Part shown: positions 12,022 to 23,532 of the stretch, piece after piece | How positions within the stretch are numbered: the stretch's first letter is position 1 | How the letters are laid out: each line of letters begins with the position of its first letter | Assembly: GCF_030272615.1 (NCBI RefSeq) | Contig: NC_081414.1 | Location: 916,059,648-916,123,647, forward strand | Length of the DNA stretch: 64,000 nucleotides | Source: Cryptomeria japonica | Taxonomy: Eukaryota; Streptophyta; Pinopsida; Cupressales; Cupressaceae | Reading direction: 5' to 3' | Notes under the pieces: generated by a model | The model's database searches: none | What the model was told of the DNA's origin: nothing | Seen by the model: the letters and a program-made list of their open reading frames with translations, nothing else | Made by a program: the position numbers and the translations under genes

Positions 12022-13279
12022 TGATGAGAGCTATCTTTGTCTCATTTTATGCTACATTTTATGCCATTTTTACCAATCCATTTCTATATTCCATTCCATT
12101 TTCATATCATTCTAGCATTTATGTTGCATATGATTAAATATAAATATGTGATATTTAATTTAGTTTTGAGATTAAATTATGGAAATTAATTATTGATTGT
12201 CTTTATTAATGAGCTTTGTTATTTTATGCCTTCGAAAGTATATCTTACAGCATGCTTTTGTCATATTTTGTGTAGGAACCTTCTTGTCACTCATTATTGC
12301 CACATGGACTCTTGTCACATCAATTTGGAGCATTATTTATTCCAATGATATTGACCAATGCATATTCAAGAGGCACCAAATATGCTTACATGGCTATACA
12401 CGTCAACATTTGGTTGATATTTTAAATGTCGATTCTCACCTCAATATTCGCCATTGAAAGAAGACACCTCCTACTCCCAACTGTTTATCCCACTAAAATA
12501 TGATATGTCTACCAATAACTACTACCACGTCAACAATATTGATATGATTAAGGAGAACCCGTGGTTTATTTTCTAGTTGTTTAGTGGAAACAAAAATCTA
12601 CCCGTTTCCTATTTTCCTCTGTTGTTATAACAAAATTGTTTTAACTTGTAGCTGATAGAAAAAGTGTTATGTGAATTATTCTATTATCTGGTTGGTTGTA
12701 AACATTCTATTTATGTGCACATTTGTTATATGACTGCACATATATAAGAAGCATAGTAAAAGCTACAAGGAGATAGAATTTCTAGTAGGAGAAGATTACT
12801 ATATAGACATTTGTATCAACAATATTATTTTCTGATAAATAAAATATTTGTTGCATGATCACTCTTATGTAATGCTTCTTGTATTCCATCATCCAGTTGA
12901 CTAAGGAGGCAGAGCCCAATTCTTAGGACATTGGTGATTTTTGTCTAGCTTAGGCATTTGTTTATTTTTGTTTATTTATGTTCCTAATTGAATGTTGTTT
13001 TTGTGTTAATTGTAAGCATGGTTCATGGTTTATTTGAATTCTATACTCATTATAATTTCTTCATGTTTTTATTACCAAGAAGTGACAGTCCCTGTCACCA
13101 GAGTTGTTTTGATTTGTTGTGGGTTTTTTTTCATAGTTGCATTCATCCCCACTCATCTCACAGCTTTCACCCCTTTGTGGCATACAACTTTGACACCTTT
13201 TGCAAGCTTACGTTCCTCGGATTGACACTTAGACCAAGCTGAAATCTTTCTTATTCTTTATCCCAGTTCTGGCTTATCA
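12022..13279 (+). mobile_element. 3' LTR of the plus-strand non-autonomous element
   Basis: About 1,258 bp starting TGATGAGAGC after the purine tract and ending CTGGCTTATCA. A TATA box (TATATAAG) lies at 12741-12748, leaving about 530 bp for R-U5. Frames inside it (12,197-12,457; 12,988-13,242) show no known domain and are not called as genes. Confidence 0.65.
12741..12748 (+). promoter_or_regulatory. TATA box of the plus-strand LTR
   Basis: CACATATATAAGAAGC on the plus strand, correctly oriented for the LTR and element. Confidence 0.5.
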
Positions 13280-13284
13280 GGATC

Positions 13285-13476
13285 AATTAAATAAATTAAA
13301 TATTTATTTAATTTAGGGAAAGGATAATATAATAAATAAAAATATTTATTTAAATAGGGAAGGACTAGAAGACGATAAATGAATTAATTAAATAAATAAA
13401 AATTTATTTAATTAATAAAAGGCTTAGGATAAAATAATTAAATAAATAAATGACAGGACAATTTTAGGTGTCACAT
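13285..13476 (-). mobile_element. U3 start of a minus-strand 3' LTR (truncated)
   Basis: The minus strand starts TGTGACACCTAAAATTGTCC at 13476, the same type of start as the LTRs at 1948 and 7318, followed by the same AT-rich U3 (runs of AAATAAATAAA). It is cut after about 190 bp by the end of the plus-strand element at 13279. Confidence 0.65.
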
Positions 13477-13491
13477 TTTGCCCCACTTTGA
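13477..13491 (-). promoter_or_regulatory. Polypurine tract
   Basis: The minus strand reads CTCAAAGTGGGGCAAAA directly before the LTR start TGTGACACC. This is the expected plus-strand priming site and makes the LTR at 13,476 a 3' LTR. Confidence 0.65.
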
Positions 13492-16029
13492 GACAATGCA
13501 ACTTGTCGCATTGTTTCAAAGAAGATAAGATTAATTAATACAAAGTTACCCTAGGATGGGAGTGTTATGCCCCCTCGACAAATTGGATGAATTTTTTTGA
13601 AAAAGTACATACAATATCTCAATAAGAAAGAACGGCTAGAAGGGACAAGGATAAAAGGTAAAACTGTGTATATGCAGTGATGTCATGCATAGGCCTTGCC
13701 TTAGAGCGTTTGTGTCTAAGTAGGGTAAAATCAACAGATATGTGATAGCGTATGTTGTCAATTGGATAAACTGTCGAGATGATAAACTCAGATAGGTGCC
13801 CCAACTAGGATAGGATAAAATTGCTAAGAAGGTCTAGGATAAGCCATCGAATTGATAAAATCTAGTGAGTGCTCTAGCAAAATAGGATAAAGATTAAGTG
13901 CAATGTGATAAGAATATTCACTGATATGATGAGTGTCAAGTGATAGACATAAACACTATTATGATAGAGACTAATGAGTAGCACCACATGATAAACATAA
14001 GCACCACTAGGCTAGGGTAGGATAAGTAGCACTATGTAATAGACATGAGTACTATTAGGACTAATGCGATTGATTTGGTATGATTGCATGAGTATCTAGC
14101 TCCATTGGAGTCATGGGAGAGATTCCCTATGATGCAGCGGTTACAGTCACAACTTATAAATGATGACCAAGCAACAATAGAGGATAGGCGAAGGGCTTCT
14201 AGCGATGGAGTGATGGGGCCACCGCCACCAGCAGGATTAGCAAGAGGGGGTTGACGAGATGATCCAAGGGTTGGGCCTTTAGAAGCTCAGATTTATTCGA
14301 GGCCTACCGACTTTGAGGGAGGGAGTTCATCATAGCTCTCTCTAGTCCATTTTGTATCAGTTTTGTATGATGATGTAGACACCTTCGGGTGATTTTGGAG
14401 TCATATGATTTTTAACACATTATTATTTTTGAAATATATATGAGAGATGACTTATTTTGGCGGTGACTATGTACATGCAATCATATGTAATGCATTTACT
14501 ATGATGATGTTATATTTATGATGTGATGATTCTTATGAGATGTTGTATGATGCATGTGAGATGTGATGCAATATGTACGAGATGCATTTTTTTATGTTTA
14601 TGTTATGCATGATGATGATGTAATGCAAATGATCTATGCTTATATATGATGTACTAATAAATGGTGTGTGTAGGATGTGATGTCATTATTGATATGTATG
14701 ATGCTTAGTAACATGTGATGATGTAGATGAACACTACATGAGATGCAGATATTTTTGGCGTGTCATTATACTCAATCATGTGATTCAGGACTTCATGAGC
14801 ATGGGAAAGATAATGGAGGACAAACGAGAAAGGGGGATGGAAGGTAGAAGATATGGAGGTGAAATGAGCTTCTTGTGTGTTATCATCATTGAGCTTTATT
14901 GTGGAAAATAGGTTATGACCATCCAAATAAGGTTCGGCCTAGATAATCATTGTACCCTTTGCATGGAGACCAGATAGTCACAAACAAGGAATTTCCCAGT
15001 TCACAGTAGACTCACAATGTCCTCATATCCTTGGATGAGACATAGTATTACTAAAAGACAATCCACAAATAGCAAATAGGTGAACATACCCCATACTTGC
15101 CTTTCTAGTCAAAGACATCCTGGAGATTAAATCCCTAGTCAGAGACATCCCAAAAAGGCTAAAAGAGATATCACAACAAAAGATAAAATTAAAAGAAAAT
15201 CAAAGACTTGACACCAACATACAATGAAATCCTCAATTTATAAGTGTATCTTACCACACGTTAACATATTTGATTTGGTCACAATGTTGTCATCTTGATG
15301 AAGGACAGATAATGCTGAAAAATCTTTATTGTAGTCAAAGTCTACCGAAAGATTAATTTGGTGAAGGCTCGCTGCTACTTATGTCTCATCTGAAACTAAC
15401 ATTATCCCATGAAATTGATACTTTCTTGCATAGAAGAGTGAAAAATTTATTGTAGATTGGCGATGCAAGTGATCTTTTATTGCAGATTGTGCGTGAAAAG
15501 ATGGAAGTAATAAAAAGGCGTTGCTCCTCATAACATGCAATGCCAAGGTTCCATTTCCATCACTAGGTTTGGGATCTACCCCCAGTTATAGATAGGACCT
15601 GATTTATTATGGGTGAAAGGAAGAGGATGGAAAGGAGGTGTATAATGGAGGACAAACCAATCTTAGGCAGATCAATAACAAACCATGATGGGAATGGTCA
15701 AGTTTATTATGGAATAATAGGTTGTGAGTGTGTGCAAAGTGAAAGGGTGAAACTAAATCCTAAAAGAGGGAAGAGAAAAAGTCTCTACACATGGTGTTGG
15801 TAACCCAGTTTTCACCACGACACTTGCCTAAGGCGCCGCCGAAGTGGTTTTTACCATTGGACGAAGTTATTTCTCTTTACTTTTTAAAAAAAATTCAACA
15901 TTTTTGTGTCACAAGGCAAGTATTTGCCATGTTTTCACCAAAGTGACGATTTTTTATTTTGTTTGTATTTTTGATATTTTTATTTTATTTTTATTTTTAT
16001 ATTTTTTTAATTTCTTTGTATTTTTTATT
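13492..16029 (-). mobile_element. 3' internal region of a minus-strand Gypsy element, no ORF recognised
   Basis: About 2.5 kb between the integrase C-terminus and the polypurine tract. I recognise no protein. It contains a GATG-rich low-complexity block (14,440-14,745) and an AT/T-rich stretch at 15,950-16,030. The short plus frame at 15,609-15,803 has no family signal. Confidence 0.45.
14440..14745. repeat. Degenerate GATG/TGATG-rich low-complexity repeat
   Basis: The plus strand is dominated by TGATG, GATGTGATG and ATGAGATG motifs without a fixed period. It lies in the 3' non-coding part of the Gypsy relic. Confidence 0.7.
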
Positions 16030-16483
16030 AGGATACTTTGAAAAGCTATGTGTAAAACCTGCAAAGGTGCAAGTTGTTGATAGGGTCATCCAATGGTTCT
16101 CCTTGTAGTGTTGATAACTAATATGCACTTGATCCATATATTGTTGTGATGACATAAGGCCCAAGCCAATTTGGTTCAAACTTGCCCCTTTTCTCTTTGT
16201 CCTACTGATTTTCAGGGTTTTCTCTTAGTACCAAGTCACCCACCTCAAATATGCAAGGTTTTACCTTGTGATTGTAGATGCGACTTATATGTTGTTGACA
16301 TGCTTTGAGATGATTGAATGTAGTTTGTCGATGCTCATCTAATAATTCTAAGTCTTGCAAGTAGGAAACAATGTTCTGGAACTTACATATCATTGCTCGA
16401 TCTTTGAAATCTTTAATTTGTGAGATGAGGGTATCATGGCCAAAAGCAATTTGGAGCCCAGATTCTGCTTCGGCTTTGCCCAT
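16030..16483 (-). pseudogene. Gypsy integrase C-terminal region, fragment
   Basis: The integrase C-terminus of Ty3/Gypsy pol helps bind DNA and choose target sites. The minus strand reads ELLDEHRQTTFNHLKACQQH, then RIYNHKVKPCIFEVGDLVLR, the usual order of the pol tail after the catalytic core. After a stop at 16,202 the same frame continues with KGKFEPNWLG and a degenerate Y-I-x-x-Y-G-S tail down to about 16,030. The DDE core and reverse transcriptase are missing upstream, where sequence above about 16,490 no longer looks like pol. It is a 3' remnant whose orientation agrees with the polypurine tract and LTR at 13.48 kb. Confidence 0.75.
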
Positions 16484-16699
16484 ATTTTTTGCTTGTGTAG
16501 CTTTGTTTTTCGGTGGAGAGCCTTTAGGTACCTATATTTGTTTATTTCATTTTGTGATCCGATTCTTTGTAGATCTAGGAGCATTCTTCCTCTCAAATCC
16601 AAATGCTTTATTCTTCCTTTCTAGTGCATTTGGCTTGTTTCCCTATAGGAAAATAGCATCATGATTTACTATTCCCATGATACACTTTTGGATTGAAGG

Positions 16700-19075
16700 G
16701 AGGCCCATGCCTATTTTGTTATCAATGAGGAAAGAAAATAGGACCTTTATTTTATGAGAAAACCCTGTTATCATTAGAGTACTTATCACGGATATGGATC
16801 TGGATTTCATCATGAGAAGAATATTCTTTAGGCCAAATGATTTGGAGTGCCAATGTTTTTTAGGGATCAGTGGGTTGAAAGGTGAACTCCTAGGGTAAGG
16901 GCATAAAATTGAAATGGAGTTAGGAAAATATGTGGGGCATCTTCATGTAGGGCCAACTACTTGGTCATGACTTTGGTGACGCCAGTTCTGAGTCAACCCA
17001 AAATATTATGCAGGATGCTGCCAAACTTTGCCTCTCATTTCGAGAAGAAAGTAAACAATCTACAAATCGAGGATTTGAAAATCACCCGTTGCTATTCTCC
17101 CGCTCGCTCTACATCTCCCCTCCAAGTCCCTATTCAATTTGGTATTATTAAGAGATTTTCATATTTAAATATTATTGATCAATTAACATTATTAGATTTT
17201 CATAACCTATTAAAATTATTTATTTTAAAAAATAAATTAGAACAACTTTGACATTAAATTTTGTATACAATTTTTTTCTAAAACTTAAATGTTTTTTATA
17301 ATTGATCACGTTACCAATAACAACTTTCTTTGTTATTAAAATTTTTCGAATATTTTATTAATTTTAATTTTTAAGGATCTGAAAGTAAAGATTAAAAGAA
17401 TATTTATTCAAGTTGGTATCAATAATAGACCTCCAAAATTTGGTATAATTGATGAAGTTACTGATACCAAACATATATTTATTCAAGGTCTAATGTCCCA
17501 TCGATTTCAGAGATAATAACTTTCTCGTGTATAAAAAACGATGCAAGACATCCATTCAAGAAGTTAATATTAGAACCCATAAGTTAACCCATACCTAACT
17601 TAAATTCAGAAATGCACTGTCGTTACCATCTCAGTCACATTTCAGGGGAATAAAAAATTCCTTTCACTATCCTCCCTCCATAAGGGCTTTGGTGGTCCTG
17701 CTCCGAAGGCATGTCCAGCTCCACAGCAATCTATTCAGCCCATGGAAAGTGCCAATAGGAAGACAACACACAATGGTAAGTACTTGGAGAAAGTGGGTTT
17801 CCTCCAAAAATGTACTCTCACCAGCTGGATAAGTTTTTTTTATTCAATTTCCCTGAGAATTGCTGCACATAAATTTATGGGCCTGTCAAATATCATCTTT
17901 AGCGTGATAGAGTTGCCATTCACATCTGGTGGGGATTGTAAAGGCATTTGCAGAAAATAAATTAATTTTCATTACTAAATCTTGAACAAGTGGCAACCCC
18001 ATAGTTTCCCAATAGATGCATTGGGCTCAGTAGAATGTCATGCTTAGATTTTTTAATCTATTTCTAAAAAGTTTTTACAACTCTCATAAAATATAAAATA
18101 TGGGTCAATGAATTTGACTTGAAAACTACACAGTTGAATTCTGATAGCAATATCATAATTCGTTTCATTCCAACCAAAAGACTAATGATAATTTTGTGTT
18201 CCTGTCAATTATAATAATTAAATCTCTGAGGTGGCATTGTACTCACTTTTGCATTCTCTTCATTCATATCAAAATCAATCAGCCCTTATGTAGTTTACCT
18301 GATTCAACTGCTTCGAAAGACATCCACTTTTTTTAAATACAGAGCAATCAACTGGAATTCCTGCACCGACGTGCCGTCTGGCCTAACTCATTACCATGAT
18401 GATCATCAACACATATTGTCATGATTGTTTTCTGAAAACAAAATCACCTCTGCACTCTTTATTTTTCTATTATCTTAAATTCTTGACAAACCACTAAATC
18501 ACTTGCTTCCACGTAAGTTGTCCATACATTAAGGACCACTTCATCCAATATCTTTACTTCTTATATTAGGTCAGAATAGTATATACTCATGTGAAGGGGA
18601 TAATGGGAGTCTTAGAGTGGGTGGCAAGGTATTTTTAAAGTACTCATTAATTAGAGCAAAGTTATTCAGTCATCCTTTTATGTTCCATCTACAACTGTCC
18701 CAATTTGTGTTTGAATGGCATTATTTCTGTTTTCTGAAAAAAGTTGAGCCCTTTGAATTTTGGTCAGCGATGGAATTGACTTTAGTTGTGTCTTATCTTC
18801 TGAGTAATTATACAAGTCCTGTTGATTTCAGTCGTTTCTTATCTTCTATGTAATTCTACATTCAAGTAGAGCCTACCTAATAAGTGTATTCCTCTGAGAA
18901 CAGTAGGAAGTTAGGAACAATGCAAGAAATGAAATATGATGCCAAGACACCTGGAGGCTTAAACCCATATTCATTATTTTTTCATTTCTGCTTATTATAC
19001 TTTCTCTCAAGTTTGGGCAATCCGACAGGACAGATCCAATCTACTATGATGGTTTCATTGTATCATGATCATGTT
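16700..19075. other. No recognised gene; mixed intergenic sequence
   Basis: I see no transposon protein or conserved gene here. A possible exon-like piece lies near 17,660-17,772 (plus frame reading GPAPKACPAPQQSIQ, then AATG followed by the donor-like GTAAGTACT), but no further exon could be linked to it. The stretch 17,130-17,480 is very AT-rich. Confidence 0.4.
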
Positions 19076-20045
19076 TTCTTTTAGAATGCCTTTTTGACAA
19101 AGCTGCATAGGCATAGACGGCAACACTAAGGGTTTGGATTCTAGGGTTTTGTATTTGTCTAAGTAACCCCAACTTACCGCTAGCCAAAAGCCCTTTGTGG
19201 TAGCATGTTCATTTCTTTTAGAATGCCTTTTTTCAAAGCTACATACGCAAAGACGGCAACACTAAGAGTTTGGATCTTAGGGTTTTGTACTTCTAAGCAA
19301 ACCCAACTTACAGCTAGCCAAAAGCCCTTTGGATAATGGTAACATGTTCATTTCTTTTAGAATGCCTTTTTGACAAAGCTTCATAGGCAAAGAGGGCAAA
19401 GCGAAGGGTTTTTGACCCTAGGGTTTTGTACTTGTAAGCAACCCCAACTTACAGCTAGCCAAAAGCCCTATGGATAATGGTAACATGTTCATTTCTTTTG
19501 GATTGCCTTTTTGACAAAGCTGCATAGGCAAAGATGGCAACGCTAAGGGTTTGGATCCTAGGGTTTTGTACTTGTAAGCAACCCCAACTTACTGGTAGTC
19601 AAAAGCCCTTTGGATAATGGTAACATGTTCATTTCTTTTAGAATGCCTTTTTGACAAAGCTGGCAAAGACGGCAACACTAAGGGTTTGGATCCTAGGGTT
19701 TTGTACTTGTAAGCAACCCAAACTTACTGCTAGCCAAAAGTCCTTTCGATAATGATAACATGTTCGTGTCTTTTAGAGTGCCTGTCTGAGAAAGCTGCAT
19801 AGGCAAAGATGGCAATGCTAAGAGTTTGGATCGTAGGGTTTTGTAACTATAAGCAACAACTTACCGCTAGATCATAGGGTTTTGTAACTATAAGCAACAA
19901 CTTACAGCTAGCCAAAAGCCCTTTGGATAATGGTAACATGTTCATCTAATCGAGTGGGTATTTGATCCTAGGGTTTTGCGCTTGTAAGCAAACCCAACTT
20001 TCCGCTTGCCAAAGCCCTTTGGAAAATGGTAACATGTTCATCTAA
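19076..20045. repeat. About 138-bp tandem repeat array, six full units plus partial ones
   Basis: Units begin TTTTAGAATGCC-TTTTTGAC and have equivalent positions at 19084, 19221, 19360, 19501, 19641 and 19776 (spacings 137, 139, 141, 140, 135). Each contains AAAGACGGCAACRCTAAG, GATCCTAGGGTTTTGTACTT, AGCAACCCCAACTTAC and GCCAAAAGCCCTTTGGATAA. Shortened units follow to about 20,045. No coding frame runs through the array. It lies about 1.6 kb beyond the 3' end of the GRAS gene. Confidence 0.9.
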
Positions 20046-21667
20046 TCAAGTTGGCTGTCTATCGTCTATCTCATAAAAATCATGCTTAAACATTATAAGA
20101 TAGCTCTCCCAACGGAGACTCTGTAACAGAGAAATTGTAGGTACTGAAAATATTTGCAGAGCTTTGAGTTTGAGCAACCCTTGGAGAGCAACACTTTACT
20201 GTGTTCTGATCCTGTAGTTAAGATGTATACATATTTATTGCAAAATTCTGTTCAACTGTAATCTGTTTTTTCTCATCAATAAGGAGCATCCCTGACGCAT
20301 TAACGCATAGTTTCTTATTTTTCTTCAAACAGATGAATAAAACTTCACTACTAGTAAGCTACATGCAGGCTTAAAGAGTCATTTACTTGTTAGGGGATTA
20401 ACTCTGAAATGACTCATCACTACAGATTCAATATTAAAGAAGCTCAAAGGAACTGTGGGAAAAATTAACATGGTCAAAATATGTAATTGCTGTGCTTAAA
20501 ATGATAGCTTTCATGCTATTCTTGAAGTTTAATTTAGATATTAATGAGCCTTTAATTTAGATCTTAATGAGCTAGTGGTATTGCCTTCTCAATCTTTTCA
20601 GTTCTTGCCCAGGTTTGTTTTAACTTTTACCCCAGAGCTATTGGCAAGAAGAAAGTCATCACCCCAAAAAGGGAATATAAAGAACAACTCATTGATATAA
20701 TATGAAGTATTTACAAGGCTGTTGAATAATCCATTCAAGATAAAAGCTTCAATTCAATATGTTATACCGGGTATATCTCCAAATTGACACATCACTGCAT
20801 ATTCATAATCAAGAATCAAATAAAAGCCCGAGTCTTATATCTTGTAGCTGTTGTGCTTAAAGTCATGGTTGTTATGTTAATAATTTCGAAAGATCAATTG
20901 ACATTCCCACTTTTAATATCTGCTTTCATTTACATTCTTGATCAAGATTGTGTGTTCCACAGAGCCATTGACACTGAGGAAGAGTTATTATCTCAAAGAG
21001 GGAACTTGAAGAATGGAAAGCACTCATTTATTGGACCAATAATTTAGAATTGGTTTGCTCATGTGAACAATACTTGGTAACTTCATTTATGAAGGAACTT
21101 GAGTTATAATCATGAGAAAACAACCATGAATAGCCTTGCTTGTTGGACTTACATCAATAATTCCTAAATCTTAAATCATCTATGGAGGAAAGAAATGTAC
21201 ATTTGCAGAGATCAGTCTTGTTTCAAAATAAGCGCAAGTACAGTTGCCTTCCTTTACTGTAGACACTGTCCAAACCTGGTATACAGAAATATCTTCAACT
21301 AAGCTATTCTCTAGTCATACATACTAATATGCAGGGGAAACTGGATGAATGCCTATTGCAATATGTCTTTTGGTAGCATTTCTTGGCAATTCCGCCTACA
21401 TAAGTCCAGAACAAAAGAAAATTTCTAGCTCCTCCTTATAAAAAGAGCTACATTTGAGATACCAGAGAAGCGTCAGTAGTGTCTGCCCAATAGATTGACA
21501 AACAATCAGAAAATTGGTCTCAAAAGACTTATTCTGAGTAGAGTTGGTCTGCAACTGGCACTGAGTGTCTTACATCGTGATAATTTTCTTATAAAGACAA
21601 TTTCACCTGACAAATAATAAAAACTACGAAGAATGAAAGTTCATCTTTCCTTGCATGCATGGAACTA
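20046..21667. other. Region downstream of the GRAS gene; no second gene seen
   Basis: The part next to the GRAS stop codon (about 21,200-21,667) is the likely 3' untranslated region on the minus strand; I could not pick a poly(A) signal with confidence. The segments near 20,405-20,700 and 20,790-21,045 share scattered similarity (GACWCATCACT-CA at both starts, GTGCTTAAA), suggesting an old local duplication. The plus frame at 20,784-21,047 has no known domain. Confidence 0.4.
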
Positions 21668-23404
21668 TTATTTCCATGAAGAGACTGAAACAATAGAAGT
21701 ATCTTGCCAAGCAAGAGTTAAAGTAAACCCATCTTGATGGAGCTTGAATGAATCATTTGAATACAAACCCAACAAGAGATTAGCTTGACATTGGCTGTAA
21801 TGGCTGAGGGGAGAATCCTTAAAGCCTGAATGACGAAGAAACTTTCGCCAACTATCAATGCAGGCACATCTAAACGAATTTTCCTTATCATCCACAAGAA
21901 CACTAGAGATATTGGGTGCAATGTAAACTCTTTCTATCAGAAGTCTTTCAGCATTATTTCTTTCCACGGAGGCTTCAATGGAGTGAAACACAGCCGTAAG
22001 GAAACTAAGACACTGCAGGAACCGGGCCACAGGTGAGGGCATGTTTTGATTGCTTTCAATTTCCATTACGGTAAGGATTACAGGGTTTACCCTTCTCAAC
22101 AACGCCAAGAGCCTATGGATTTTACCTGTTCTGCAGAGCATTCTGTTGAGAACTACAGAGCAATTTACAGCTACAGTCTCATTAGCTTCTATATTGAAGG
22201 CAGATTCATCCAGTTCTTCCATGTCTGCAATCAGTGGTCGAAAGACGAATTCGATTCCTACTGATTGAGCGAACTCGAGCAGACGCCTCCCTGTCTGGTT
22301 CAATCTCCGCTCGTCATTTCCTATAGCTGTAATCTTGAGCAACGTCGGGAGGCCTCCAGGCCTGAGGGACAGGGATTGCATGAAGCTGGGCCACTGTAAG
22401 CCCTGTCTGATCTCTAGATCAATGATATGAACTTGTGAGGCACCCTCGACAGCTTCAAGTATTGCCTGGTTGCTAGTGAAGTGGAGAAATTTGTGATATG
22501 GAAGAAGCTGGTAAAAGGCTTGGTAAGCTAAATCATACTCCAGGCAAGGTTTCTCATTAGTTTTCTCCTCGGTTCTTCCTTGTTTGAAGCTGTGCTTCTT
22601 CAGAGCCTCGCTCGCATAGAAGGATAACCTTTGTAGGGGATCTCCAAATGGAGAAGAGAACTCTTGGAGCTTGGCAAGAAGAGAGTGCAGGATATCATGG
22701 TGTCCTTCTGTGCAGGCCTGTGCACATTTGATAAGGATTTGTACAGGATCCTCTTGGGCTACTGGGGGCTCTGGCAGACCTAAAGTGGGCTGAAACTCAG
22801 ATGGGCATTCTCTAAACTTGCTGCTAATTTGGTCCAAAGGCGAATGCAAGCTAACAGAACTGCTGGATCCGACAACATCTGAATGGTCAGAAGGGCTGTA
22901 GCTAGCTTGAGCAGTGACTAAAACGGAGATATCATCCACACCAGCTTCGAAAAAAGGAGGGATTGGCACCTCATCAAAGGCCTCGCTTGGGACAATCCCT
23001 TCTACTGCATCAAATCCCTGATACAAACCATCAGGAACGCATGTTTCTTCTGTGACAGTGGACATAGATGCGAAACCATCACTATATGAACACCCCATGC
23101 TCTTGTTTTCGAAGCAGTATAGCTCACTAGCCCTTAAAATTGCAGGGCCGATAGGTTGCTGCTTGGGGTAAAAATTTCCAGAGTCCCAAACTGCTGTGTA
23201 TTGGCTTCTAGGTAATGTTGTAAAGAGATCGATTTTCTCAGGTACAAGGTGGGAAGAGCTATCCAAGCCAACAAAAATACTGGGTTCCCATAAAGGCAGC
23301 CGTTGCTGCTGCTGCTGCTGCTGATGGGCTCGCACATCCAGAGCTGAATTGTGCAGAAGCCAATCAGAGCCAGGACAAGAAGAAGGACGAACATTGTATG
23401 ACAT
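21668..23404 (-). CDS. GRAS-family transcription regulator, single exon, intact
   Basis: GRAS proteins are plant-specific nuclear transcriptional regulators acting in development, hormone and symbiosis signalling, mostly through partner transcription factors. The 578-residue frame has the family architecture. A variable N-terminus with a Gln run (Q28-Q34) and acidic/Ser-rich stretches (to about 215) is followed by leucine-rich region I (about 220-275, ILIKCAQACTEG). Next come VHIID (325-329, in VHIIDLEIRQGLQWPSFMQS), leucine-rich region II (about 370-400), a weak PFYRE region (about 410-490) and the SAW region (about 495-578, with W519, W566 and W577). The start has A at -3 and the frame has no intron, usual for GRAS genes. 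No DELLA motif is seen. I cannot place it in a subfamily; VHIID-DLEIRxGxQW is not that of typical SCL3, SHR or HAM proteins as I know them. It is the only intact host-type gene here. Confidence 0.95.
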   Translation of the reverse strand: MSYNVRPSSCPGSDWLLHNSALDVRAHQQQQQQQRLPLWEPSIFVGLDSSSHLVPEKIDLFTTLPRSQYTAVWDSGNFYPKQQPIGPAILRASELYCFENKSMGCSYSDGFASMSTVTEETCVPDGLYQGFDAVEGIVPSEAFDEVPIPPFFEAGVDDISVLVTAQASYSPSDHSDVVGSSSSVSLHSPLDQISSKFRECPSEFQPTLGLPEPPVAQEDPVQILIKCAQACTEGHHDILHSLLAKLQEFSSPFGDPLQRLSFYASEALKKHSFKQGRTEEKTNEKPCLEYDLAYQAFYQLLPYHKFLHFTSNQAILEAVEGASQVHIIDLEIRQGLQWPSFMQSLSLRPGGLPTLLKITAIGNDERRLNQTGRRLLEFAQSVGIEFVFRPLIADMEELDESAFNIEANETVAVNCSVVLNRMLCRTGKIHRLLALLRRVNPVILTVMEIESNQNMPSPVARFLQCLSFLTAVFHSIEASVERNNAERLLIERVYIAPNISSVLVDDKENSFRCACIDSWRKFLRHSGFKDSPLSHYSQCQANLLLGLYSNDSFKLHQDGFTLTLAWQDTSIVSVSSWK

Positions 23405-23523
23405 TGTTAAATTGTACTAAAAAGTTTGTCTCCTGCCAATACTCTTTTGTGTTAGAGAGGATTGATAATGAATCATAAGTTTGACACATGCGCCTATGCC
23501 TTTCTTGTTGCAGTAACTCCAGC

Positions 23524-23532
23524 CTATATAAA
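23524..23532 (-). promoter_or_regulatory. Possible TATA box of the GRAS gene
   Basis: The minus strand reads CTTTATATAGGC about 120 bp upstream of the GRAS start codon, which would give a 5' untranslated region of roughly 90 bases. The plus strand reads TATATAAAGG at the same place, so orientation is ambiguous, but no plus-strand gene follows. Confidence 0.35.

Larger units (their letters stand above)
7588..13279 (+). mobile_element. Non-autonomous plus-strand LTR retrotransposon, 5' LTR truncated
   Basis: The last ~110 bp of a 5' LTR (7588-7697) match the end of a 3' LTR (to 13279): both contain CACCCCTTTGTG-CATACAAC and GACACTTAGACCAAG and end TATCA. After the 5' copy comes a tRNA-Asp-type primer site (7701-7718). 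A purine tract ending AGTAGGGGGGA (12,011-12,020) precedes the 3' LTR. The 4.3-kb interior has no recognisable protease, reverse transcriptase or integrase. It contains a C-rich segment at 8,040-8,170 and short unassigned frames (8,029-8,394; 8,449-8,754; 8,815-9,045), with PPT-like AAGTTGGGGGG at 9,570 and 11,405. This fits a large non-coding LTR derivative mobilised in trans. Confidence 0.65.

Noticed and set aside
17660-17780. Possible exon with donor GTAAGTACT
   Set aside because: Only one splice-like site; no second exon, no homology recognised, so it is mentioned only in the gap description.
19076-20045. CRISPR-like spaced repeat
   Set aside because: The 138-bp units are contiguous with no unique spacers, and the context is a plant nuclear genome.
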